In this document: positions 1-5,958 of the stretch, in pieces | How the letters are laid out: every line of letters begins with the position of its first letter | Position numbering within the stretch: position 1 is the stretch's first letter | Source of the DNA: Oscillospiraceae bacterium | GTDB lineage: Bacteria; Bacillota_A; Clostridia; Oscillospirales; Oscillospiraceae | DNA length: 9,097 bases | Direction: 5' to 3' | Assembly (NCBI GenBank): GCA_016302015.1 | Contig: JAEDOJ010000044.1 | Coordinates: 1-9,097 of the forward strand | Program-made: the position numbers and the translations under genes | Notes under the pieces: model-generated | Told to the model about the DNA's origin: nothing | Seen by the model: only the letters and a program-made list of their open reading frames with translations | Databases searched by the model: none

Positions 1-54
1 AACCTACGGTTTTGCCACCTCCCTCGTCAGAGGGAGGCAGAAGGTGCGGTGCAA
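1..54 (+). repeat. Palindromic repeat unit 1 (5'-truncated by window edge)
   Basis: This copy nearly duplicates bases 210-263, with only two mismatches over 54 bases. It starts inside a hairpin arm whose other half lies outside the window. A perfect 8-bp stem follows: CCTCCCTC (18-25), loop GTCA, GAGGGAGG (30-37). It ends with the motif TGCGGTGCAA (45-54), which recurs in this region. Units of this kind are common between genes in gut Clostridia. I see no coding potential in it. Confidence 0.8.
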
Positions 55-96
55 ACTTATGCATTGTACAAATTATCATGGTACGGTGGTATCCAA

Positions 97-141
97 GGCT
101 CCCTCTGATGAGGGAGCTGTCAGCGAAGCTGACTGAGGGAG
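97..141 (-). repeat. Palindromic repeat unit 2 (reverse orientation)
   Basis: The unit holds CTCCCTC (99-105), loop TGAT, GAGGGAG (110-116), then a second hairpin GTCAGC (119-124), loop GAA, GCTGAC (128-133), then a second GAGGGAG (135-141). Read on the minus strand it has the same layout as unit 3: box, hairpin with TTC loop, box, tetraloop, anti-box. The 99-105 box can pair with either GAGGGAG copy, so two alternative folds are possible. Confidence 0.8.
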
Positions 142-196
142 AGAAAAAAGCTGTCGATAATAAGTTTTTTCGTTTTTTGCAGTGCAAATCAGGTCT

Positions 197-263
197 CTCC
201 CTCCGTCAAAACCTTCGGTTTTGCCACCTCCCTCGTCAGAGGGAGGCAGAAGGTGCAGTGCAA
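197..263 (+). repeat. Palindromic repeat unit 3 (most complete copy)
   Basis: This is the most complete copy. CTCCCTC lies at 197-203. The hairpin CAAAACC (207-213), loop TTC, GGTTTTG (217-223) follows, then CCTCCCTC (227-234), loop GTCA, GAGGGAGG (239-246), and finally the trailing motif TGCAGTGCAA (254-263). Its last 54 bases repeat 1-54. There is no open frame in it that resembles a protein. Confidence 0.82.
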
Positions 264-269
264 GATCGG

Positions 270-306
270 GACGCTCCCATCAGAGGGAGGCAAGGGTGCG
301 GTGCAA
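270..306 (+). repeat. Degenerate palindromic repeat unit 4
   Basis: A shortened copy keeping only the terminal stem and tail: CTCCC (274-278) pairs with GGGAG (285-289), followed by TGCGGTGCAA (297-306). The leading box and the variable-arm hairpin are missing. It is probably a decayed or partial duplicate of unit 3. Confidence 0.6.
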
Positions 307-324
307 AGCAAAAACACCTTACAA

Positions 325-378
325 TCCCTCCGTCACGGCTTCGCCGTGCCAGCTCCCTTTACACAAGGGAGCCTTTTT
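325..378 (+). repeat. Palindromic repeat unit 5 with T-run (terminator-like)
   Basis: TCCCTC (325-330) is followed by the hairpin CACGGC (334-339), loop TTC, GCCGTG (343-348), then GCTCCCTT (352-359), loop TACAC, AAGGGAGC (365-372), and TTTTT (374-378). The overall layout is that of unit 3, but the arm sequences differ and remain complementary. The final stem plus T-run could act as a rightward intrinsic terminator for a gene left of the window. That role is inferred. Confidence 0.7.
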
Positions 379-387
379 GACAGTATG

Positions 388-410
388 AGAGCCGCGCTGG
401 GCGCGGCTCT
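388..410 (-). terminator. Hairpin downstream of the VanW gene
   Basis: A perfect 10-bp GC-rich inverted repeat, AGAGCCGCGC / GCGCGGCTCT with a 3-nt loop, lies 3 nt beyond the stop codon of the leftward VanW gene. This is the right place for a terminator. On the minus strand no T-run follows directly, so termination may be weak or the hairpin may instead protect the mRNA 3' end. Confidence 0.6.
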
Positions 411-413
411 GTT

Positions 414-2369
414 CTATGGTGTTTCATTGTCTTCGGGAGGCTCGGTAGGCGCTTCCGTAGGCGGAGCGGTGGGTGCCTCCGTGGGAGGCGTGGTGGGGGC
501 CGTGGTGGGCTCCGTGGGCTCTTCCTTGGAAACAAAATGAGCGATTTCCTTATCCCGGCGGTCATACTTGGAGTAGTTGACAACCTCCTTGTCGATCAGG
601 TTGCCGTCCATATCGTACTTATACCGGTAGGTGGTGACGTTGGCTCCGTTATAGGCCGTCTGGATCACTTCGCCCTCGTAGCAATCCTTATACTTGTCGT
701 AGTTATACATACCGGGGTAGATTTCGATGATTTTCTCACCGGCTTCGTAGTAAGCGGTGACCTCATAGTCCAGCTTCACCGTGTAGTTCTTGGTCTCCGT
801 GCCCACGAAGGCCACATGGACGTAGCCGTCGGAGACAGAGGCGTCGATGCGGATGGGATGGGTGGTATTGTTGCGCCAGCGATAGTCCAGATCGCCCCAA
901 TACACGGTTGCGTCCATGCCCCAGGGCACATAGTCCGGGGTATACTGGTGCTCCCACCGCTCCACCACCTCCAGATCGGACTTGATGGTGCAGTAGTAGA
1001 GGACGGATGCCACCTGACAGACGCCGCCGCCCAGCTGGTTTTCCGTTCTGCCGCCTACATAGACGCCGGCTTCGCCGTAGCCCTTTTCGGCGGTACGCTC
1101 GCCCACGGTTTCGTTGAAGGAGAAGACCTCGCCGGGACGGACGATGGTACCGTTGACCGCGGCGGCGGCCAGCTCAAGATTGTGGGTACGGGCGGAGCTG
1201 TAGGTGGAGTGCTTGCTGTCGTAGGAAGCCAGCACGTCGCAGAACAGCTCGTTGCGCAGGGATTCGGCGGTGTACTGAGGCTCCAGCTCACAGAGGGTCA
1301 GGATCACGCTGTCGCCGGGCTGTGCCTGAGCAAAGGCCTTCACGGCGTCGGACATCAGGAAGCCGAAGCCGTTTTCGCCCTCGGTGATCTCGTAGGTTTC
1401 CTGATTACAGACGGCATTGACGGGCTTGACGCAGTTGTACTGCTCATACAGGGCGTCCAGATCGCAGGGCTCGGGGATTTCCTCGTCGTAAATATACTGC
1501 AGATCATACCGGCCGCTGGTGTAGGAGGCGATGATCTCGGTGTACAGGGCGCTGACATCGATGTCCCGCTTCATGGTGCCGATGTCCACCTCCAGAGCGT
1601 CAACGGTCTTGGGATTGCCGTCCCGGTCGGTGATGGTGGTGGTGGTCTCAAGAATGCGGGTATCCGTACCGATACAGGTGGTGTCGTCCAGGGTATTGAC
1701 CAGAACCTCCCGGATATACCCTTCGTTTAAGGTGAGATATTTGGTCACATCCACGTCCACCCGATCCATGTTCAGCCTGGAGCCGGTGCCGCGGCCAATC
1801 TGGTAGGCCTCCTCCACGGCGCCGGGGATATCCAGCTTCATATCCACATCCTCGGCCAGAAGGCAGAGGGTCTTATCCAGGATATAAGGCTTGCCGGCGG
1901 CGTCCAGAGGGGCGTTCTCATCGGTGACCACGGTCTCCTCTTCGGGGATGGGGTCCGGGTTCTGGGCCTCGCCCTCGATGGGATTGCCGTAGATGTCCAC
2001 GGGGACATCTGCGGAGGGATCATAGGTGGTGGTGTAGAGAGGGAAGGAATCGCCCCGGGTGTAGAAGCGGATGTTCATATCCTCGTCCATGGTGACGGCC
2101 TGGAGGGCAAGCTCCGCTTCCTCCTTGGTCATGCCGCCGATGTTGATCCCGCCCACATAGACGTTTCGGGTAATTCTCCCATCGTCCCGGAAGATCACAT
2201 AGCCCACGGCGCAGGCCAGAATGATCACCACGGACAGCGCCAGAGCCAGGATCAGAGGCAGCTTGTTCTTTTTGTTCTTTTTTCGTTTTTTCGGCGCCGG
2301 GCCGGCAGTGGAACGGCTTGCGTAGCGGACTGCCTGAGACTGGGCGGGTTTCTTTTCATATTTTCCCAT
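414..2369 (-). CDS. VanW-domain membrane-anchored envelope protein with Pro/Thr-rich tail
   Basis: The 651-residue product starts with a basic cytoplasmic segment (27-36 rich in Lys/Arg) and one hydrophobic membrane segment at about 37-60, so the rest should lie outside the cell. Residues about 70-360 resemble the region often annotated as peptidoglycan-binding-like (PG_binding_4) in YoaR/VanW proteins, with an acidic Pro/Glu-rich insert near 117-160. The VanW domain covers about 370-525: RPGEVFSFNETVG (411-423), GGGVCQVASVLYYC (447-460), then a conserved His/Pro/Asn-rich stretch to NNTTHPIRI (500-508). A G5-like beta segment may follow (about 540-612), and the tail 615-651 repeats PTEAPT/PTEPP. 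The start is supported by AGGAG (2377-2381 on the minus strand) 7 nt upstream. VanW proteins are linked to envelope or glycopeptide-resistance contexts, but their biochemical role is unknown. No van cluster is present here, so a resistance role is not supported. Confidence 0.9.
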   Translation of the reverse strand: MGKYEKKPAQSQAVRYASRSTAGPAPKKRKKNKKNKLPLILALALSVVIILACAVGYVIFRDDGRITRNVYVGGINIGGMTKEEAELALQAVTMDEDMNIRFYTRGDSFPLYTTTYDPSADVPVDIYGNPIEGEAQNPDPIPEEETVVTDENAPLDAAGKPYILDKTLCLLAEDVDMKLDIPGAVEEAYQIGRGTGSRLNMDRVDVDVTKYLTLNEGYIREVLVNTLDDTTCIGTDTRILETTTTITDRDGNPKTVDALEVDIGTMKRDIDVSALYTEIIASYTSGRYDLQYIYDEEIPEPCDLDALYEQYNCVKPVNAVCNQETYEITEGENGFGFLMSDAVKAFAQAQPGDSVILTLCELEPQYTAESLRNELFCDVLASYDSKHSTYSSARTHNLELAAAAVNGTIVRPGEVFSFNETVGERTAEKGYGEAGVYVGGRTENQLGGGVCQVASVLYYCTIKSDLEVVERWEHQYTPDYVPWGMDATVYWGDLDYRWRNNTTHPIRIDASVSDGYVHVAFVGTETKNYTVKLDYEVTAYYEAGEKIIEIYPGMYNYDKYKDCYEGEVIQTAYNGANVTTYRYKYDMDGNLIDKEVVNYSKYDRRDKEIAHFVSKEEPTEPTTAPTTPPTEAPTAPPTEAPTEPPEDNETP

Positions 2370-2411
2370 ATGCTAACTCCTATTTTTGACAGAGATGATT
2401 TCGACATAGAT

Positions 2412-2439
2412 ATTATAACTTAGAATCGACAAAATGCAA
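2412..2439 (-). promoter_or_regulatory. Sigma-A-type promoter for the VanW gene
   Basis: On the minus strand, TTGCAT (2434-2439) and a perfect TATAAT (2412-2417) are separated by 16 bp. They lie about 40 bp upstream of the VanW start codon, leaving a short leader with the ribosome binding site. The assignment rests on sequence match and position only. Confidence 0.65.
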
Positions 2440-2582
2440 CACCGATTTCGCAAATATGTTATAGTAAAAATGTAAAAATTATGTAAACCTTTTTTCGGGA
2501 TGCCCCCTTCCATCATACGCGAACGAGAGCATCGAAATTCCGTGAAGAAAATCGGCTTTTGCAGATTTATTCTGAGCTTCCC

Positions 2583-2611
2583 TTGCATTTTTCGCCCTTT
2601 TGTGCTAAGAT
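2583..2611 (+). promoter_or_regulatory. Extended -10 promoter for the DUF2207 operon
   Basis: TTGCAT (2583-2588), a 17-bp spacer, and TAAGAT (2606-2611) preceded by TG at 2603-2604 make an extended -10 promoter. It sits about 30 bp upstream of the start codon, so transcription would begin near 2618. The ribosome binding site AGGAGGTG (2630-2637) is in the short leader. The -35 box is identical to that of the divergent VanW promoter. Confidence 0.6.
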
Positions 2612-2642
2612 TAGAGTTGCGAAATTTTGAGGAGGTGAAGTC

Positions 2643-4346
2643 ATGCGGCGTTTTCTGCTGGTGGTTCTTTGCATATTGCTGTTTCTGGTGCCCGTCCATG
2701 CCGCCGGTGACGAAATCTCTTCTCTGGAGATGGAGGTCGTGGTAGACGCCAACGGCCGCAGTCAGGTCAAGGCCACCGCCACGGTGAAATTTACATCCGC
2801 TCCCACCACCTTTGCCTTTCCGTTGCATTCCCGTGCCGGCAGTGTTTCCGGCTCCGGGGCGGCCTATGAGACGGAGAACCGGAACGGCGTGGTCTATGCG
2901 GTGTTCTCCAATCCCTCCGGCTTTACCGGAAGCCAGACCTTTATCTGCACCTATTCCCTGCCCTGCGGGGTTACGGGCATTCCGGACGACGAGGAGCAGA
3001 CCCAGGAATATCTGATGAATGTCATCGACGGCGGGTGGGACTATTCCATCCAGAGCTTCACGCTGAAGATGACCTTCGCCGCTCCGGTGGCGGTGCAGCC
3101 CTCCTGGACCTCCGCCTTCCACGGGGATATCATCGACAATTCCCTGACCATCAGCGTCAAGGACAAGACCCTGTCCGTCCGCTCCGTCCAGCCCATCATC
3201 GATCATGAGACGTTGGAAATGCGGCTGACGTTCCCGGATCAGACCTTTACCATCATCCACGAGGCCGGACGCACCATGTCTGTGAACCAGATTCTGTTTC
3301 TGGTGCTGACGGCGCTGGCGGTGGTGTACTGGTTCCTCTTCCTCCGGGGACACCTGCTGTTTTCCCAGCGGCAGAGCTATCCCTGCTCCGACGCCACCGC
3401 CGGAGAGATTCCCTGTCAGCTTTTCGGGGAAAAGGCCGATATCGGCGCCGTCCTTGCCCACTGGGGGAATCTGGGATATTTGGCCATCCGCCGCCATAAA
3501 AACGGCCGGATTATGCTGGAAAAGCGGATGGATATGGGCAACGAACGGCCAAAGGGGGAAAAGCGGCTCTTTGATTCCATTTTCCTCAGCGGGACGGTCT
3601 GCGACGCCAGAAGTCTGCGGTTCCGCAAGGTCTGCACAAAAAATCTTCCCGCTCTGCGGAAGGTCTGGATCAGGAGAATGTACCGCCCCAAGGCGGGCAG
3701 TCCCTACCTGCTCCGAGCCATCGTCCTGCTGGCGGGCCTGATTGTCTGCCTGACGGTTTTCGATATGCTGCTCCCCGCCAACGGCTTCCGTTGGTTCCTC
3801 CTGCCCTTCCTGACGATCTTCGGCACCGGGCTTTGCGCCGCCGTCCAATGGGCGGCCAACGGCGTCTACCGCCGGGATCGTTACCTGCGCTTCGCCTGCG
3901 GCGTGGCGGCGGCAGGTCTGCTGCTCCTGCTGGCTTCCATGGGCGACATCCTGTGGCTCATGCTGGTCTGCCTGTTGATGCAGGTTCTCTGCTCCCTGCT
4001 GACCCTCTTCGGCGGCAGACGGACGAAGGCCGGGGAGGACTATGTGCGAAAGCTGTTGGGTCTGCGGAAGTTCCTGCGGAAAATCGACGTGGACACCGCC
4101 CAGCAGATGAGCGCCAACGACAGCCAGTACTACTACCGGATGCTGCCCTTTGCGGAGGTCATGGGGGTGGGCGGCGGCTTTACCAGGCGCTGGGGACACT
4201 GGCAGAAGGAGGATTGCTCCTGGCTCTCCGACGACAGCTTCAAGCCCAAAAATACTGACGATTTCTACGCATTGTATAAAAATATCATGAGCGCCGTCCG
4301 GAACGAGCCCCGGGGCGCGTCCCAGTCGGCAAAGCGCCGCCGCTGA
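2643..4346 (+). CDS. DUF2207 domain-containing membrane protein
   Basis: The 567-residue product has a signal peptide (about 1-20, ending VHAA), an extracytoplasmic beta-rich domain (about 25-210) and a first membrane segment at 214-236. A soluble cytoplasmic part follows, with the family-type stretch around AHWGNLGYLAIRR (272-284). Four further hydrophobic segments lie near 356-378, 382-403, 416-431 and 435-456. The C-terminal block contains LGLRKFL (472-478) and MLPFAEVMGVGGGFTRRW (500-517), which matches the LPYA-type motif of DUF2207 proteins. Many members end in a glycine-rich tail, whereas this one ends in a basic RGASQSAKRRR. The start is fixed by AGGAGGTG 5 nt upstream. It is the first gene of a three-gene unit, 11 nt before the next start. 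The molecular function of the family is not established. Confidence 0.85.
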   Translation: MRRFLLVVLCILLFLVPVHAAGDEISSLEMEVVVDANGRSQVKATATVKFTSAPTTFAFPLHSRAGSVSGSGAAYETENRNGVVYAVFSNPSGFTGSQTFICTYSLPCGVTGIPDDEEQTQEYLMNVIDGGWDYSIQSFTLKMTFAAPVAVQPSWTSAFHGDIIDNSLTISVKDKTLSVRSVQPIIDHETLEMRLTFPDQTFTIIHEAGRTMSVNQILFLVLTALAVVYWFLFLRGHLLFSQRQSYPCSDATAGEIPCQLFGEKADIGAVLAHWGNLGYLAIRRHKNGRIMLEKRMDMGNERPKGEKRLFDSIFLSGTVCDARSLRFRKVCTKNLPALRKVWIRRMYRPKAGSPYLLRAIVLLAGLIVCLTVFDMLLPANGFRWFLLPFLTIFGTGLCAAVQWAANGVYRRDRYLRFACGVAAAGLLLLLASMGDILWLMLVCLLMQVLCSLLTLFGGRRTKAGEDYVRKLLGLRKFLRKIDVDTAQQMSANDSQYYYRMLPFAEVMGVGGGFTRRWGHWQKEDCSWLSDDSFKPKNTDDFYALYKNIMSAVRNEPRGASQSAKRRR

Positions 4347-4357
4347 GGAGGTTTTTC

Positions 4358-4936
4358 ATGGAAGAATATGCCTTTTTTGCCATGCTGTCCCGGATGCGGA
4401 ATATCACCCGGTGGTGCCTGATGCGAAACACCTTTTCCGAAAATGTGCAGGAGCACAGCCATCAGGTGGCGGTGCTTGCCCATGGTCTGGCCATGATTCG
4501 CCGGGAAATTCTGGGCCTGGAGGCCGACCCGGAGGCCTGCGCCACGGCGGCGCTGTTTCATGACGCCCCGGAGATTCTCACCGGGGATATGCCTACCCCC
4601 ATCAAATACTACAATCCTCAGATTAAGCAGGCCTACCGGCAGGTGGAGCGGGTCAGCGGGGACAAGCTGCTGTCCATGCTTCCTCCGGAGCTGCGGGAGT
4701 GCTATGCGCCCCTGATTCATGAGGAAAACCCGGAGGTTCGGAATATTGTCAAGGCGGCGGATAAGCTGTCGGCGCATATTAAATGTATCGAGGAGCTGAA
4801 GGCCGGGAATCAGGAATTTGAATCCGCGGCCCAGCAGACCAGACAGAGTCTGGAGGCCATGGGGCTGCCGGAGCTGGACTGGTTTTTGGAGCATTGCCTC
4901 CCCGCCTTCGGGAAAAACCTGGATCAACTGGACTAA
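4358..4936 (+). CDS. yfbR: YfbR-like HD-domain 5'-deoxynucleotidase
   Basis: The 192-residue product matches E. coli YfbR closely along its length. That enzyme removes phosphate from deoxyribonucleoside 5'-monophosphates in the cytoplasm using a divalent metal. Visible motifs are RW (18-19) and LMRN (21-24) in the substrate region, ENVQEHSHQVA with metal ligand H33, FHDAPEILTGDMPTPIKYY with H68 and D69, and KAADKL with D135. All expected HD ligands are present, so it should be active. The ribosome binding site GAGGAGG (4345-4351) overlaps the stop of the preceding gene. The next gene, 10 nt downstream, encodes a dCMP deaminase, which fits a shared role in setting dNMP levels. Substrate preference cannot be read from the sequence. 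Confidence 0.93.
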   Translation: MEEYAFFAMLSRMRNITRWCLMRNTFSENVQEHSHQVAVLAHGLAMIRREILGLEADPEACATAALFHDAPEILTGDMPTPIKYYNPQIKQAYRQVERVSGDKLLSMLPPELRECYAPLIHEENPEVRNIVKAADKLSAHIKCIEELKAGNQEFESAAQQTRQSLEAMGLPELDWFLEHCLPAFGKNLDQLD

Positions 4937-4946
4937 GGAGAACGGC

Positions 4947-5426
4947 ATGAAAAGAGAAGACTATATTTCCTGGGATGAATATTTTATGGGGGTTGCGCTG
5001 CTGGCGGCCCACCGGAGCAAGGACCCCAATACCCAGGTCGGCGCCTGTATTGTCAGCGAAAATCACATCATCCTCTCCACCGGCTACAACGGCTTCCCCT
5101 TCGGCTGCTCCGACGATGAGTATAGCTGGGAGCGGGAAGGGGAGGACACCAAATATCCCTATGTGGTTCATGCGGAGCTGAACGCCATTCTCAACTCCAA
5201 CGGCAAGTCCCTGAAGGGGGCGCGGCTGTATGTGACCCATTTTCCCTGTAATGAGTGCGCCAAGGCGATCATTCAGAGCGGAATCCGGGAGGTGGTCTAT
5301 GTTTCGGATAAATATCCGGTTTCCGCCATGACCGTGGCGTCCCGACGGATGCTCTGCTCCGCCGGGGTGAAGCTCACCAGACTGGAGACGAAGCTGAAGA
5401 CCCTGTCCCTGCAATTTGAATTTTGA
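4947..5426 (+). CDS. Deoxycytidylate (dCMP) deaminase, ComEB family
   Basis: This 159-residue zinc enzyme should convert dCMP to dUMP, the precursor of dTMP, in the cytoplasm. The zinc site is complete: HAE (75-77, H75 as ligand and E77 as catalytic acid/base) and PCNEC (100-104, C101 and C104). Other family-typical stretches are SWDEYFMGVALLAA (8-21), SKDPNTQVGACIV (24-36) and GYNGFPFGCSDD (46-57). The length matches the family. The start at 4947 was chosen over longer upstream frames because AAGGAG (4935-4940) lies 6 nt upstream and the family begins here. It is the last gene of the DUF2207-yfbR-deaminase unit, directly before a terminator. Relatives in Bacillus are called comEB, but no competence genes are seen here. 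Confidence 0.95.
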   Translation: MKREDYISWDEYFMGVALLAAHRSKDPNTQVGACIVSENHIILSTGYNGFPFGCSDDEYSWEREGEDTKYPYVVHAELNAILNSNGKSLKGARLYVTHFPCNECAKAIIQSGIREVVYVSDKYPVSAMTVASRRMLCSAGVKLTRLETKLKTLSLQFEF

Positions 5427-5450
5427 AGGGCTGCTTTGGCAGCCTTTTTT
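5426..5450 (+). terminator. Intrinsic terminator after the dCMP deaminase gene
   Basis: GGCTGC (5429-5434), loop TTTG, GCAGCC (5439-5444), then TTTTTT (5445-5450). The stem can be lengthened by A-T and G-T pairs on its lower side. It begins at the last base of the deaminase stop codon. Only 25 nt separate it from the next gene, so that gene depends on read-through or on a promoter inside the deaminase gene. Confidence 0.75.
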
Positions 5451-5475
5451 GAAAACAGAAAGGGAGTGCAGCGCC

Positions 5476-5958
5476 ATGAAGGTGGAAAAGACCAACGCCA
5501 TGCGCCAGTTGGATCGGAAAAAGCTGAATTATTCCGTTCATACCTATGAAGGCGGCGCGTTGAGCGGCGTTGAGGTGGCTGCCCGGCTGGGACAGCCTGT
5601 GGAGCAGGTGTTTAAAACCCTGGTTACCCAGGGAAAGTCCGGAGGCTACTATGTGTTTATGGTTCCGGTGGCGCGGGAGCTGGATTTGAAGAAGGCTGCG
5701 GCGGCGGTGGGAGAAAAAGCGATTTCCATGCTGCCCCAGAGGGAACTGCTGCCCCTGACCGGCTATGTTCACGGAGGCTGCAGCCCCATCGGCATGAAAA
5801 AACAATTCCCCACGGTGATTCACGCCTCGGCGGAGCGGCTGGACCGCATCTGGTTCAGCGGGGGAAGGATCGGTCTGCAGATCGAAGCGCGGGTGACAAC
5901 CCTGCAGGATCTCGTCCCCCTGAAATTTTATGATATTGTTACAGGAGGCAACCCATGA
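5476..5958 (+). CDS. ybaK: YbaK/EbsC-type aminoacyl-tRNA deacylase (Cys-tRNA(Pro) deacylase)
   Basis: The 160-residue product has the YbaK/ProX-like fold signature. The family hydrolyses mischarged tRNA, classically Cys-tRNA(Pro) made by prolyl-tRNA synthetase, in trans in the cytoplasm. Visible features are EQVFKTLV with the conserved Lys at residue 47, FMVPVARELDLKKAA (61-75), and GGCSPIGMKK (100-109), a strong YbaK marker that separates it from ProXp-ala-type relatives. The frame stays open upstream to an ATG at 5416, but that start would overlap the previous gene and span the terminator. The ATG at 5476 has AGGGAG (5461-5466) upstream and gives the usual length. Its stop overlaps the next start in ATGA, implying coupled translation with a secreted protein, which is unusual for this housekeeping gene. 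Confidence 0.92.
   Translation: MKVEKTNAMRQLDRKKLNYSVHTYEGGALSGVEVAARLGQPVEQVFKTLVTQGKSGGYYVFMVPVARELDLKKAAAAVGEKAISMLPQRELLPLTGYVHGGCSPIGMKKQFPTVIHASAERLDRIWFSGGRIGLQIEARVTTLQDLVPLKFYDIVTGGNP

Noticed and set aside
1..378. CRISPR array
   Set aside because: Repeats are irregular in spacing and orientation, are internally multi-hairpin, and lack uniform spacers. No cas gene is in the window.
12..540. Short rightward open frames across the repeat cluster
   Set aside because: They translate the palindromic repeats, lack ribosome binding sites, and have no protein-like composition.
537..1730. Rightward open frame (397 codons) opposite the VanW gene
   Set aside because: Its composition is dominated by Val/Gly/Asp repeats with no recognisable domain, and it is wholly inside a well-supported VanW gene. 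It is a shadow.
414..2369. Vancomycin-resistance operon member
   Set aside because: Only the VanW domain is present. There is no VanH, VanA/B-type ligase, VanX or VanRS gene nearby, and VanW proteins are widespread in Clostridia without resistance.
2440..2582. Riboswitch or small RNA in the divergent intergenic region
   Set aside because: No conserved riboswitch core or terminator/antiterminator pair was seen. The predicted rightward transcript starts after this stretch, so it would not be in a leader.
2373..4199. Long leftward open frame (608 codons) opposite the DUF2207 gene
   Set aside because: Its translation is rich in His, Gln, Gly and Pro with no domain pattern, and the opposite strand has a signal peptide, membrane segments, family motifs and a strong ribosome binding site. 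It is a GC-driven shadow.
4358..5426. Nucleotide-depletion phage defence system
   Set aside because: Both proteins match housekeeping YfbR and dCMP deaminase forms closely in length and motifs, without extra sensor, nuclease or effector domains.
5416..5475. 20-residue N-terminal extension of the YbaK-like protein
   Set aside because: It would overlap the previous gene's end and be encoded through the terminator hairpin. The ATG at 5476 has a ribosome binding site and gives family length.
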